From JANQSP01 sp965226095 (GTDB lineage Bacteria > Bdellovibrionota > Bdellovibrionia > Bdellovibrionales > UBA1609): 64,000 nt of DNA. This document shows, piece after piece, positions 8,474-16,087 of the stretch. Position numbers and translations under genes: made by a program. The notes beneath the pieces are model-generated. The model did not search any database. It was not told where the DNA came from and saw nothing but the letters and a program-made list of their open reading frames with translations. The DNA is taken from positions 930,001 to 994,000 of the forward strand of contig OZ245336.1 of NCBI GenBank assembly GCA_965226095.1, written 5' to 3'. Position 1 is the first letter of the stretch. Every line of letters starts with the position of its first letter.

Positions 8474-9675
8474 CTTTTTTACCTCCAGAAGAGCAGTTAA
8501 AGCAGATCAAAGTTGGTTCAGTTGATCTGGTTTCTGAAGAAGAATTATTACGAAAGCTTAAAAAAAGTTTTAAGAATAAGAAACCTTTACAAATTAAAAC
8601 TGGTTTTGATCCCAGCCGTCCGGATTTACACTTGGGACACTTAGTGCTGTTAAATAAATTAAAATTATTTCAGAACTTGGGGCATCAGGTGGTTTTCTTG
8701 ATTGGGGACTTTACAGCTATGATAGGGGATCCGTCCGGAAGAAATCAAACTCGTCCTATGCTGGAAACATCGGATATAAAAAAGAATGCGAAGACTTATG
8801 CCAAGCAAGTTTTTAAAGTGCTTAATAAAAGAAAAACAATGATTCGTTTTAATTCTGAGTGGATGAATAAAATGTCTATTCAGGAATTTATTAAGTTGGC
8901 GGGTAGTTATACTTTATCCCGTATGATGGAGAGGGATGATTTTTCCAATCGGTTTAAGGAACAACATTCTATTGGCATTCACGAGTTGTTATATCCTTTG
9001 ATACAGGGATATGATTCCATTATGCTTAAAGCTGATGTGGAATTGGGTGCTACTGATCAGTTGTTTAACCTTTTGGTAGGAAGAGAACTGCAAAAAAAAA
9101 CAGGTCAAGAGCCGCAATGTATTGTTACTTTTCCTTTATTGGAGGGAACAGATGGAGTGCGAAAAATGTCTAAAAGTTTTGACAATTACATCGCATTAGA
9201 AGATTCACCAAAAGAAATTTTTGGTAAAATAATGAAACTAAGTGATGAGATGATGTTTCATTACTATGAGTTATTGACTGATAAAACACCTCAAGAATTA
9301 AAAGAACTAAAAAACAAACATCTTAAACAGGTGAAAATGGATTTGGGATTTTATTTTGTAGAGCTTTGTCACGGTCGTTCTTTGGCGGAAAAGGCGAGGG
9401 TGGAGTTTGAAAAAGTGTTCTCCAAGGGGGAAGTCCCTTCTGATATGCCGGAACACAGAGTACAGCCGAATAAAGAGTTATGGGTTTGTTATTTGTTGAA
9501 GGATTGTCAATTAGCAGATTCTACTTCATCAGCTCGCCGTCTCATCAAGAGCGGAGCTATACAATGGAACGGCAAAAAAATTCAGGATGATCAATGGAAA
9601 ATAGATTTAAAAAAAGGAGAAGAACATATTCTTCAATCCGGTAGAAGATATTTTATAAAAGTAAAAGTAGGATAG
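8470..9675 (+). CDS. tyrS: Tyrosine--tRNA ligase
   Basis: Charges tRNA-Tyr. The ATG at 8470 overlaps the rny stop codon (ATGA), with GGTGGA upstream, and gives 401 residues; an earlier in-frame ATG at 8446 lies inside rny and is less likely. Class I signature HLGH in GFDPSRPDLHLGHL, the KMSKS loop as VRKMSKS, GDFTAMIGDPSG and ELGATDQ in the active site are all present. The C-terminal S4 RNA-binding domain starts near SARRLIKSGAIQ. Length and motifs match the TyrZ-like bacterial branch. Coupling to rny and zapA in one run of genes suggests constitutive growth-linked expression. Confidence 0.96.
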   Translation: MTFLPPEEQLKQIKVGSVDLVSEEELLRKLKKSFKNKKPLQIKTGFDPSRPDLHLGHLVLLNKLKLFQNLGHQVVFLIGDFTAMIGDPSGRNQTRPMLETSDIKKNAKTYAKQVFKVLNKRKTMIRFNSEWMNKMSIQEFIKLAGSYTLSRMMERDDFSNRFKEQHSIGIHELLYPLIQGYDSIMLKADVELGATDQLFNLLVGRELQKKTGQEPQCIVTFPLLEGTDGVRKMSKSFDNYIALEDSPKEIFGKIMKLSDEMMFHYYELLTDKTPQELKELKNKHLKQVKMDLGFYFVELCHGRSLAEKARVEFEKVFSKGEVPSDMPEHRVQPNKELWVCYLLKDCQLADSTSSARRLIKSGAIQWNGKKIQDDQWKIDLKKGEEHILQSGRRYFIKVKVG

Positions 9676-9708
9676 TGCAGAAAACAATTATGAAGCAAGG
9701 TGTAGTTT

Positions 9709-10305
9709 ATGAAAATTAAATTTTTACCACAGAATCTGAATGTAGATGTGGAACAAGGAAAAAGTGTGATGGAAGTCGCTAAGGAAAACAGTCTACCTAT
9801 TAGTTCTTCATGTAATGGAATGTGTGTCTGTGCGGAGTGTAGGGTTTATATTGTGGATGGTGAAGAAAATGTGCTACCTCCTTCTACAAAGGAAACAGAG
9901 TTGATAGGGGGTGGGCACTTTGTAGATCGCCGAAGACTTTCCTGTCAGTTGTTTTGTTATGGAGACTTAACAGTAAACTTATCTGAGCAAGTGGAAAGAG
10001 AGAAAAAAGAAGGGGGAATAAAAAAACAATTTTTGAAAAAGATCAATAAAGACAGTTTGGAAGACAGTTCTTCTTTGGGTGGAGTCTTATTGGAGCAAGA
10101 TAAGGATATGCGAAAAATGAGTGCTGATGACATCACAGAAGAGGCTATACTTTCTTCTGAATCAGAGCAAGGAGATGATTTTTATAAAGTGAATGAAAAT
10201 AATAAATCATCCGGGGAAAGAAATCAGAAGTATAAAAACGGAAACAACAGAAATAGAAATAGGAACAGAAACAGGCGCAGAAATAGGAACAGATCTAGAG
10301 ATTAA
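9709..10305 (+). CDS. 2Fe-2S ferredoxin domain with long basic Arg/Asn tail
   Basis: Residues 1-95 are a plant/adrenodoxin-type ferredoxin domain: Cys35-x5-Cys41-x2-Cys44 (in SSCNGMCVCAEC) and a fourth Cys in RRRLSCQL bind the cluster, so it should act as a one-electron carrier. Residues about 95-165 are charged and look disordered. The last 30 residues are almost pure Arg and Asn (NRNRNRNRRRNRNRSRD), encoded by a short AT-rich repeat. Such a tail is unusual for a ferredoxin and suggests nucleic acid or ribosome contact. The gene lies 33 bases after tyrS on the same strand, placing it at the end of the zapA-ygfA-rny-tyrS run. The redox partner is unknown. Confidence 0.85.
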   Translation: MKIKFLPQNLNVDVEQGKSVMEVAKENSLPISSSCNGMCVCAECRVYIVDGEENVLPPSTKETELIGGGHFVDRRRLSCQLFCYGDLTVNLSEQVEREKKEGGIKKQFLKKINKDSLEDSSSLGGVLLEQDKDMRKMSADDITEEAILSSESEQGDDFYKVNENNKSSGERNQKYKNGNNRNRNRNRNRRRNRNRSRD

Positions 10306-10323
10306 CAATAAGTAGTGCTTAGT

Positions 10324-12174
10324 TTAATTAGCCATTGTTCTTTGACAGGATGTTGTGACTGTTAATGATTCCAATAGTTTTTTTGCTCTAGAAGAACCAT
10401 ATTTACTGGCAGCAATATCCAAAGCTGTTTTTCCATTATTATCTTTTATACTGGGATCGATTCCTCTTTGTATCAGCTCTGGAATAATCACAGAGTGTAA
10501 TTTACTATGTTTTATTTTTACAATTTCATGTAACATAGTTCTTCCTCGATGATCTCTGGCATTTATGTTTCCTGCTTGTTCAAACAAGGAGATCACTGAC
10601 TGTACATTTTCTACATGGTTTAAACGTGTTTTCGACCAGAATGAAGACCACTCATCGGGGATAGCTCCATATTTTACAAGAATAGTTCTTGCTTTGTATC
10701 TAATATCAGAACCAGACATATGTACTTTGATAAGATCTAAAGGTTTTTTTTCTTCATGATTTTTCATATTAGGGTTAGCTCCACTTTTTAAAAGTGCTTC
10801 TAATGTAGTAAGTATATACTTTGGGTTTCGTGTTAATATTTCATGTAAAGCAGTGTTTCCATTTTTATTTTTAATATTAGCATCGCTTATCATTTGCATA
10901 TTCAATAGTACATCTAATATATTTTTAGATCTTGTTGGCTGAGAAGCAGCTATCCACCATAGAGAAACCGCATCTACATCATGTACATGTGTCAAGAGTA
11001 TCCGACAGGTATCCTTGTTATTATACCCAATGCTAACAATGGTACTTTCTTTTGATTGCTCTTGGGCTATTGACACTAGGGAAACTACTTTATCGATTTT
11101 ATTGGTGGGAATAGATGTGATATGTCTATACTTTGGTAGTTGATTTTCGTATATTATATTAAACATTTGAATTATTGTCTCAATATCTCTATCTCTTTTT
11201 ATATTATCTGTATTGGCAAGTGCTGTTTGTGTTGCTAATATAAAAGAATAACCATGTATAGGGTATACTCCAATACTCACTAACTTAGATGTTGCATCTA
11301 AGTTCATTTTTTCTACTGCAACATCAATAGCAGTGTATCCATTATCTGTTTTTTGTTTAGGGTCTGCACCAGCAGAAGCGAGTAATAATATTGCATCAAG
11401 GTTTTTATTTCTTATTGCAGTAATTAAGTGTTTTTCACTATACTCACCACCATTATTAGGGTCAGCACCTGCTTGTAATAATAAAGACATGATTTTAATA
11501 TTGTTATTTTTAATTGCCACATTAAAAGGTTCACTCATTGTATCAACGTTTACTTTATTTGTAGATAATAAATTAGATACAGTTTGTATATCATTGTTTT
11601 GGGCGGCTCTAAATAAAGCACTTGTATAACCTGATTTTGCATTAGGGTCAGCACCTGTCGCCAGTAAAGTTGATACAATTTTCTGATTTACAGTTTCTTG
11701 CTCTACTGTAGTATATAAAGCTAGGTTCAGTGAGCTTTGATCTAGCCTGTTATTAGCTAAATATCTTAAAACTTCATTTAAATTGTTGGCTTTTATGGAA
11801 TCTGTAAGTGTGATAGGTAGGGGACTCTTTGAAATTGAAGGTACTAATTGTTTTTTAGGTGGTAAGATAGAATATGGTTTTACTGGTTTAGCCATTTCCT
11901 TAGGTGTCCTGCCTCTGGCATTTTTAACATTTTCTTCAGCGCCAGCTTCCAATAAAGCGTCAATAACTTCTTTATTATTTGTTTGGTAAGCCCAATGTAG
12001 AGGTGTATTCCCAATACTATCCTCAACAAAAATATCCACCATTCCAGATTGAATCGCTCCGACTATTTTTTCATTGCTTGCAGTTTGGTTTTTTATAGTA
12101 TCTATTAGGTTGGTTTGATTTGCATGTATAAAAAAGCTATAGAATATTATAATAATTGGTATAAATAGTTTCAT
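10324..12174 (-). CDS. Exported ankyrin-repeat protein (616 aa)
   Basis: Signal peptide at residues 1-18 (MKLFIPIIIIFYSFFIHA) followed by ankyrin repeats. Clear repeats include GNTPLHWAYQTNNKEVIDAL, NGYTAIDVAVEKMNLDAT, GNTALHEILTRNP, RGRTMLHEIVKIKHSK and NGKTALDIAASKYG, with G(A/V)DPN-type loops between helices; weaker repeats fill the middle. Ankyrin stacks bind proteins, and an exported copy could act in the periplasm, at the surface or in a neighbouring cell. Its upstream region holds a strong inverted repeat (12241-12285). A second exported ankyrin gene is present at 42918. No enzymatic domain is visible. Function is unknown. Confidence 0.88.
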   Translation of the reverse strand: MKLFIPIIIIFYSFFIHANQTNLIDTIKNQTASNEKIVGAIQSGMVDIFVEDSIGNTPLHWAYQTNNKEVIDALLEAGAEENVKNARGRTPKEMAKPVKPYSILPPKKQLVPSISKSPLPITLTDSIKANNLNEVLRYLANNRLDQSSLNLALYTTVEQETVNQKIVSTLLATGADPNAKSGYTSALFRAAQNNDIQTVSNLLSTNKVNVDTMSEPFNVAIKNNNIKIMSLLLQAGADPNNGGEYSEKHLITAIRNKNLDAILLLASAGADPKQKTDNGYTAIDVAVEKMNLDATSKLVSIGVYPIHGYSFILATQTALANTDNIKRDRDIETIIQMFNIIYENQLPKYRHITSIPTNKIDKVVSLVSIAQEQSKESTIVSIGYNNKDTCRILLTHVHDVDAVSLWWIAASQPTRSKNILDVLLNMQMISDANIKNKNGNTALHEILTRNPKYILTTLEALLKSGANPNMKNHEEKKPLDLIKVHMSGSDIRYKARTILVKYGAIPDEWSSFWSKTRLNHVENVQSVISLFEQAGNINARDHRGRTMLHEIVKIKHSKLHSVIIPELIQRGIDPSIKDNNGKTALDIAASKYGSSRAKKLLESLTVTTSCQRTMAN

Positions 12175-12240
12175 CTTTCATCCATTTGTTATTTTTACTA
12201 ATTTTGTGAAGATTATATATATTATTATATAAAAATAAAT

Positions 12241-12285
12241 ATATTTTTTCACACCTTGTAAGATTTTTACAGGTGTGAAAAATAT
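12241..12285. terminator. Long inverted repeat, probable bidirectional terminator or operator
   Basis: TTTCACACC and GGTGTGAAA pair over 9 bases, with an inner TGTAA/TTACA pair around GATTT and an outer A/T-rich extension (ATATTTT...AAAATAT). On the minus strand it lies about 100 bases past the end of the PH-domain gene and just upstream of the ankyrin gene, so it could terminate the former. The A/T outer arms would supply a U-run in either direction. The inner TGTAA-N5-TTACA could instead be a protein site. Confidence 0.5.
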
Positions 12286-12387
12286 TCACTGTTTTTGAAT
12301 TTAGTATTTTAAATGCTATGTATTATGTTGTTATTTATGTGCATAAATAACAATGAAGTATATAAAAAAGGTTGGGATTAAGTATTT

Positions 12388-12909
12388 TTACTTAAACAAA
12401 TAATTATCGATTCGGTTTTTAGTGTCAATAGGACCTCGAATAAGCTTAAATACCACAGGAGAACCACCTGTTCCTATAAATGTGAGGTCTCCATATCCCA
12501 GTATTCTTCCCAATATGGATTGATCTACTTGGATATTTTCTATTTTTTCTTTTCTGAGTTCAAGTGTATTGATTCTAATAAAGCCTGTTTTAAAAATGAC
12601 TCTTTTATTTGTGACTGCCGCTTCTGTAGAAAAAAATTTAATGATGGCTTTGATGCTGATAAAAATCGCAACGGCTATAAGAATGTAAGCTATTCTTGCT
12701 TCATAAATATCACCGATATTGGGGATATTTTCTGGCATTGCAGTGACTGATGAATATATTTTACTGAGCCAATTGGCGTTTACAATAAACAGGGCGCCAC
12801 CTAATAAGGAGGTTATGAAAAATAAAGGGTAAAAAAAGACCATCCAGTGCAATCTTTCAAAAACAATGATTTTTTCTTCTGTTGAAAGGTGTGTTTTAAT
12901 ATAACTCAT
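12388..12909 (-). CDS. Membrane protein with bacterial PH domain (bPH2, YdbT/YdbS-like)
   Basis: 173 residues. Two membrane helices (about 24-44, VFFYPLFFITSLLGGALFIV, and 68-88) are followed by a bacterial pleckstrin-homology domain: TEAAVTNKRVIFKTGFI, then LRKEKIENIQVDQSILGRILGYGDLTF, a signature of the PF03703 family. Such proteins sit in the cytoplasmic membrane with the PH domain inside; their ligands are generally unknown. The start has AAGGA seven bases upstream. The neighbour upstream on the same strand is the acyl-CoA dehydrogenase, 73 bases away; no functional link is evident. Confidence 0.88.
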   Translation of the reverse strand: MSYIKTHLSTEEKIIVFERLHWMVFFYPLFFITSLLGGALFIVNANWLSKIYSSVTAMPENIPNIGDIYEARIAYILIAVAIFISIKAIIKFFSTEAAVTNKRVIFKTGFIRINTLELRKEKIENIQVDQSILGRILGYGDLTFIGTGGSPVVFKLIRGPIDTKNRIDNYLFK

Positions 12910-12982
12910 GAAATTCCTTGATAAGATTTTTTATCAGAGACTTATTTAAATGCAAATAAAAAATTTAAAGATGGGATAAATC

Positions 12983-14149
12983 TTAAGATAAATGAATATT
13001 TTTTAACTCATTACTGATATTTTTTTCCAGGGCTTCATTTGTTCCTCCACCGATCTCCAGCAGTTTGGAATCCCGCCACAGTCTTTCTACATGGTATTCC
13101 CCTACATAGCCGTAACCACCGAGCACTTGAATGGCTCTGTCCGCGACTTTTTTAGCCATTTGAGCAGTAATGAGTTTGGCGGAGTCAGAGTCCAGGCGGT
13201 TACCCTCTTTTGTCAGGGAAATATTTTTGGCAATGTTATAAATATAGGATTTACAGGCCATATATTCGGAATAGCTCTCTGATAAATATTTTTGAATTTG
13301 GCCGAAGTGTCTAATGCTGTTACCGAAGGCTTTACGTTCGCTGGCGTATTTGTTCATTTCTGTCAGACATCTTTTGGCAATTCCCAGGCTCATGGCCGCC
13401 AAACTGAGTCGTTCAATTTCCAGATTTCTCATCATGTGTTTTAAGGATTCACCCTCTTTACCCATTAAATTGTTGAGAGGTACTTGGCACTGATCAAACA
13501 CCAATTCTGCTGTATTGGAGGCGCGCATTCCGGTTTTGCCTTTGATTTTTTGCCCCACTTTGTAGCCGGTAAAACCTTTCTCCACAATAAAACTGGAGAT
13601 GGATTTTTTTTCTGATTGGGCGTAAACCAGTAAGCAATCTGGTGGGGTATTATTCTCATCTATTGTACCGTTGGTGATCCACATTTTTCTGCCGTTTAAT
13701 AAAAAGTGATCCTTGGATTTTGTAAAATTGCTTTTCATGCCAAACACATCTGTGCCGGCTTCCGCCTCTGACATGGCCATGGCTCCTATCCACTCTCCTG
13801 AGCAGAGGGAGGGAAGCCATCTTTGTTTTTGCTCTGAGGAGGCGTTGATAAAAATGTTGTGCGTGCATAAAATGGCATGAGCCAGATAGGCTAAACAGAG
13901 TCCTGGATCGGAATAACTGAGTTCTTCATGAGCTATAATGACAGACAGAGCATCCATTCCTGAGCCTTGATATTCAGGGTCTACAGTGATGCCCAGCAAA
14001 CCCAAAGAGCCCAATTTTTTAAATAGTTTAAGATTAAATTGCTCTTTTTGATCGTACTCAAGAGCTTGTGGCTCTACTTCTTTGGTTACAAAGGCCTTGA
14101 CACTGTCTCGCAATATTTGGTGTTCATCAGGAAGGGGGAAGAGATTCAT
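12983..14149 (-). CDS. Acyl-CoA dehydrogenase, isovaleryl-CoA dehydrogenase-like
   Basis: FAD-dependent alpha,beta-dehydrogenation of an acyl-CoA thioester, passing electrons to ETF. 388 residues with the standard N-terminal helical, middle beta (AMAMSEAEAGTDV, WITNG) and C-terminal helical domains; LGGYGYVGEYHVERLWRD is the family signature. The catalytic Glu of most family members, in the (Y/E)EGT loop near the C-terminus, is replaced (IGGGTNE), while a Glu is present in RNLEIERL near residue 245, the position used by isovaleryl-CoA dehydrogenase. This points to branched short-chain substrates from leucine breakdown, though no other leucine-degradation gene is adjacent. The start has AAGGAA upstream. 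Confidence 0.9.
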   Translation of the reverse strand: MNLFPLPDEHQILRDSVKAFVTKEVEPQALEYDQKEQFNLKLFKKLGSLGLLGITVDPEYQGSGMDALSVIIAHEELSYSDPGLCLAYLAHAILCTHNIFINASSEQKQRWLPSLCSGEWIGAMAMSEAEAGTDVFGMKSNFTKSKDHFLLNGRKMWITNGTIDENNTPPDCLLVYAQSEKKSISSFIVEKGFTGYKVGQKIKGKTGMRASNTAELVFDQCQVPLNNLMGKEGESLKHMMRNLEIERLSLAAMSLGIAKRCLTEMNKYASERKAFGNSIRHFGQIQKYLSESYSEYMACKSYIYNIAKNISLTKEGNRLDSDSAKLITAQMAKKVADRAIQVLGGYGYVGEYHVERLWRDSKLLEIGGGTNEALEKNISNELKNIHLS

Positions 14150-14164
14150 GCTAAATATTCCTTT

Positions 14165-14794
14165 TTAAGGATGTTGTTTTTCAAAATGTTTAAAAGTTTC
14201 TTTGCTGAATTTTCCAAAATTGATTATTTCAGATCTAGGAATAATTGTTTCCATATCAACGAGATGAGTTTTATTTTTATATTCAAGATAATAAGTATTC
14301 CATACCACTTCTTTTGTTTTTTCATCTCTGTATCCACTTTTAAATGGTATTATGGAAATGGTTTGAGATTCATGTCTTGATTTAGGATTTTCAGGGAATT
14401 TCCATAAAATACCATGATAGGATTTTCCATTTCTCAGTGTCAATAATATTTCTTCATTTTCCCATTCAACACATTTGTTATAAAAATTGTCGAGTACAGA
14501 TGGAAAGATCCATTTCTCAATGGATTTGGAAGCAGTACACAGCCATAATAATAGTATAGAAAAAATGGCTGAGATGAATGATGTTATCCATACTTGGAAA
14601 AATATTTTAGTGCTAAAGGGTATTTTCGAAGTTATAAACTCAGCTGGTAGCCACGCAATAATGGCAACAATAACTAACAAAAAAAGATAGGGCCAACCTG
14701 ATACACTAATACTGCCAGCTGGTCTTATTCTATTATAGAAATAAATAAAAACCACTCCGGGGACAACCCAGAGGATATTCTGTAAATCCAGCAC
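14165..14794 (-). CDS. Hypothetical membrane protein, DUF6338-like
   Basis: 209 residues: three probable membrane helices (about 5-20, 34-52, 64-88) followed by a soluble C-terminal half containing LTLRNGKSYHGILWKFPENP, a small beta-barrel-like segment. The overall layout resembles the DUF6338 family, but this rests on pattern memory only. The start is GTG, five bases after the stop of the preceding 70-residue gene, with AGGAA upstream, so the two genes are probably translated from one message. No function can be proposed. Confidence 0.65.
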   Translation of the reverse strand: MLDLQNILWVVPGVVFIYFYNRIRPAGSISVSGWPYLFLLVIVAIIAWLPAEFITSKIPFSTKIFFQVWITSFISAIFSILLLWLCTASKSIEKWIFPSVLDNFYNKCVEWENEEILLTLRNGKSYHGILWKFPENPKSRHESQTISIIPFKSGYRDEKTKEVVWNTYYLEYKNKTHLVDMETIIPRSEIINFGKFSKETFKHFEKQHP

Positions 14795-14799
14795 TTATT

Positions 14800-15012
14800 T
14801 TATGATTCCTGTTTGTTTTTTAATGATTCATTGTGATCTACAATAGCCTTCTTAACTTTTTCATCCTCCCATAACTCTTCTGCTGTGGGCCAAGGTTCTT
14901 CAGCTGTTCCTTTTTTGTGAATCAAACGATCAAGGAATCCTGGTCTTTCCTCTTTTTGCTTTGTTTGATGGTTATCTGGAGCCGCCATTTTATTTTTTAC
15001 ATGGCTGGACAT
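14800..15012 (-). CDS. Small charged hypothetical protein (70 aa)
   Basis: Not recognised. A hydrophilic, Lys/Glu-rich 70-residue protein without signal peptide or membrane segment; the centre reads WPTAEELWEDEKVKKAIVDHN. It is supported as a real gene by a strong GGAGGAGG ribosome-binding site before its ATG and by its tight spacing (five bases) to the downstream membrane protein gene on the same strand. A partner or accessory role for that membrane protein is plausible but unproven. Confidence 0.6.
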   Translation of the reverse strand: MSSHVKNKMAAPDNHQTKQKEERPGFLDRLIHKKGTAEEPWPTAEELWEDEKVKKAIVDHNESLKNKQES

Positions 15013-15192
15013 ATAATACCTCCTCCTTTTAAGAATAATTTGATTTTTATTAGTTATTCATGCCTTAAATAAGTTTAGTTTATTTTGATTTGTTTGTAAA
15101 ATTAAAAAAGTGTGAAATCAAGCGTATTTTTTCATTTTAATATTTACCTGTCTATATGTTTATGTTACTCTTTTAATTTAGGGAGGAAAGAG

Positions 15193-15519
15193 ATGATTAA
15201 CATTTCCGATTTAGCAGTCAAACAAATCAAAGTATTAAAAACGCGGGATCAGCTTACTAAGCAGGATTATCTTCGGGTTTCCGTCAAAGAGGGTGGTTGC
15301 TCCGGTTTTTCCTATAATTTGGATTTTGATAAAGAAACAAAAGACAATGACAAAGTGTTTGAGCTGCACGGAGTGCAACTGATTGTGGATTCCAAAAGTT
15401 TACTCTATCTCATGGGCATGACATTGGATTTTGATGGCGGCTTAAATGGAAAAGGTTTTACTTTTTCCAATCCCAATGCCACCAAAACCTGTGGCTGTGG
15501 CTTCTCCTTTAATGTGTAG
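15193..15519 (+). CDS. A-type iron-sulfur cluster carrier (IscA/ErpA family)
   Basis: Receives Fe-S clusters from the assembly machinery and delivers them to apo-proteins. 108 residues from the ATG preceded by GGGAGGAAAGAG; an upstream in-frame ATG at 15112 lacks such a site. The three conserved cysteines are present: one in KEGGCSGFSY and two in KTCGCGFSF near the C-terminus. The C-terminal sequence is intermediate between IscA and ErpA, so I give no symbol. It stands alone, not in an isc/suf operon; the cysteine desulfurase at 45091 could serve it. Confidence 0.93.
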   Translation: MINISDLAVKQIKVLKTRDQLTKQDYLRVSVKEGGCSGFSYNLDFDKETKDNDKVFELHGVQLIVDSKSLLYLMGMTLDFDGGLNGKGFTFSNPNATKTCGCGFSFNV

Positions 15520-15529
15520 TGTTGTTATT

Positions 15530-15580
15530 CCTGTATAACTGAAAGCTCTTAGATAGCTTTCAGTTGCTCTCTAAGAGCTT
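15530..15580. repeat. Palindromic repeat element beginning CCTGTATAACT
   Basis: After CCTGTATAACT come two hairpins: CTGAAAGCT...AGCTTTCAG and GCTCTCTAAGAGC. The same lead sequence followed by AAAAGCTCTCTAAGAGCTTT occurs at 19059, on the other side of the accessory segment. The first hairpin resembles in design the GAAAGGTC/GACCTTTC hairpins in the ribosomal operon. It immediately follows the Fe-S carrier gene and could double as its terminator. Confidence 0.6.
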
Positions 15581-15740
15581 TCATTCCTGCGAAATCGTCA
15601 TTCCTGCGAAAGATCGTCATTCCTGCGAAAGATCGTCATTCCTGCGAAAGATCGTCATTCCTGCGAAAGATCGTCATTCCTGCGAAAGATCGTCATTCCT
15701 GCGAAAGATCGTCATTCCTGCGAAAGCAGGAATCCAGAAA
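15580..15740 (+). repeat. Tandem array of a 19-base unit ending in a REP-type hairpin
   Basis: Seven direct copies of CGTCATTCCTGCGAAAGAT start at 15596 and every 19 bases to 15710, preceded by one degenerate copy. The last copy continues into GCAGGAATCCAG, completing the hairpin CCTGCGAAAGCAGG. This is a local expansion of the left half of a widespread REP-like palindrome (GTCATTCCTGC...GCAGGAATCC). There are no spacers, so it is not a CRISPR array, and translations of it are not credible genes. Confidence 0.85.
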
Positions 15741-15771
15741 CTATAAAGCTTCTTGCTCACTGAATTTTCAT

Positions 15772-15921
15772 TCAGGCGACTTTTGTAATACGCACTTTGG
15801 CTTTATATCCAAGTGCTGATAACACTCTTAACATTAAATCTGTAGACACATCTGAAATATTTCTGTTTAAAAGCGCTGTCATTCGCGTTCTGGAACTGTC
15901 TATTAAATATTCATTAATTCC
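15772..15921 (-). pseudogene. Remnant of an XRE/HTH_37-type antitoxin gene, C-terminal part
   Basis: On the minus strand a 49-codon frame ending in TGA encodes SSRTRMTALLNRNISDVS, then a helix and LSALGYKAKVRITKVA. This matches the C-terminal half of small helix-turn-helix antitoxins (pattern SxxRxSxLLNGxI-x3-S, then LxxLGxxxxVxVxxxA). A TAG stop interrupts the frame just upstream and no start codon or toxin gene is found. It therefore looks like a decayed toxin-antitoxin locus at the edge of the repeat array. Confidence 0.6.
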
Positions 15922-16087
15922 CTAAAGAAGCTGGGCATAAGTCCAGTTTAAATATATAAAAATAATGAATTTTATAGAGCACATAGAAAAACCAGGTAAA
16001 ATTGTAAAAATTAATTTTTTTTTAAGAGGAAAATGACCGAAATAACTAAAGAGGGTTAACAAGAATGATGAGAGTAAAAGAACAAGG

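Noticed and set aside
15580..15740. CRISPR array
   Set aside because: The 19-base units are directly adjacent with no spacers, and no cas gene is present.
15564..15746. A 60-codon open frame in the 19-base repeat array
   Set aside because: It is a translation of the repeat, with no start context and no resemblance to a protein.
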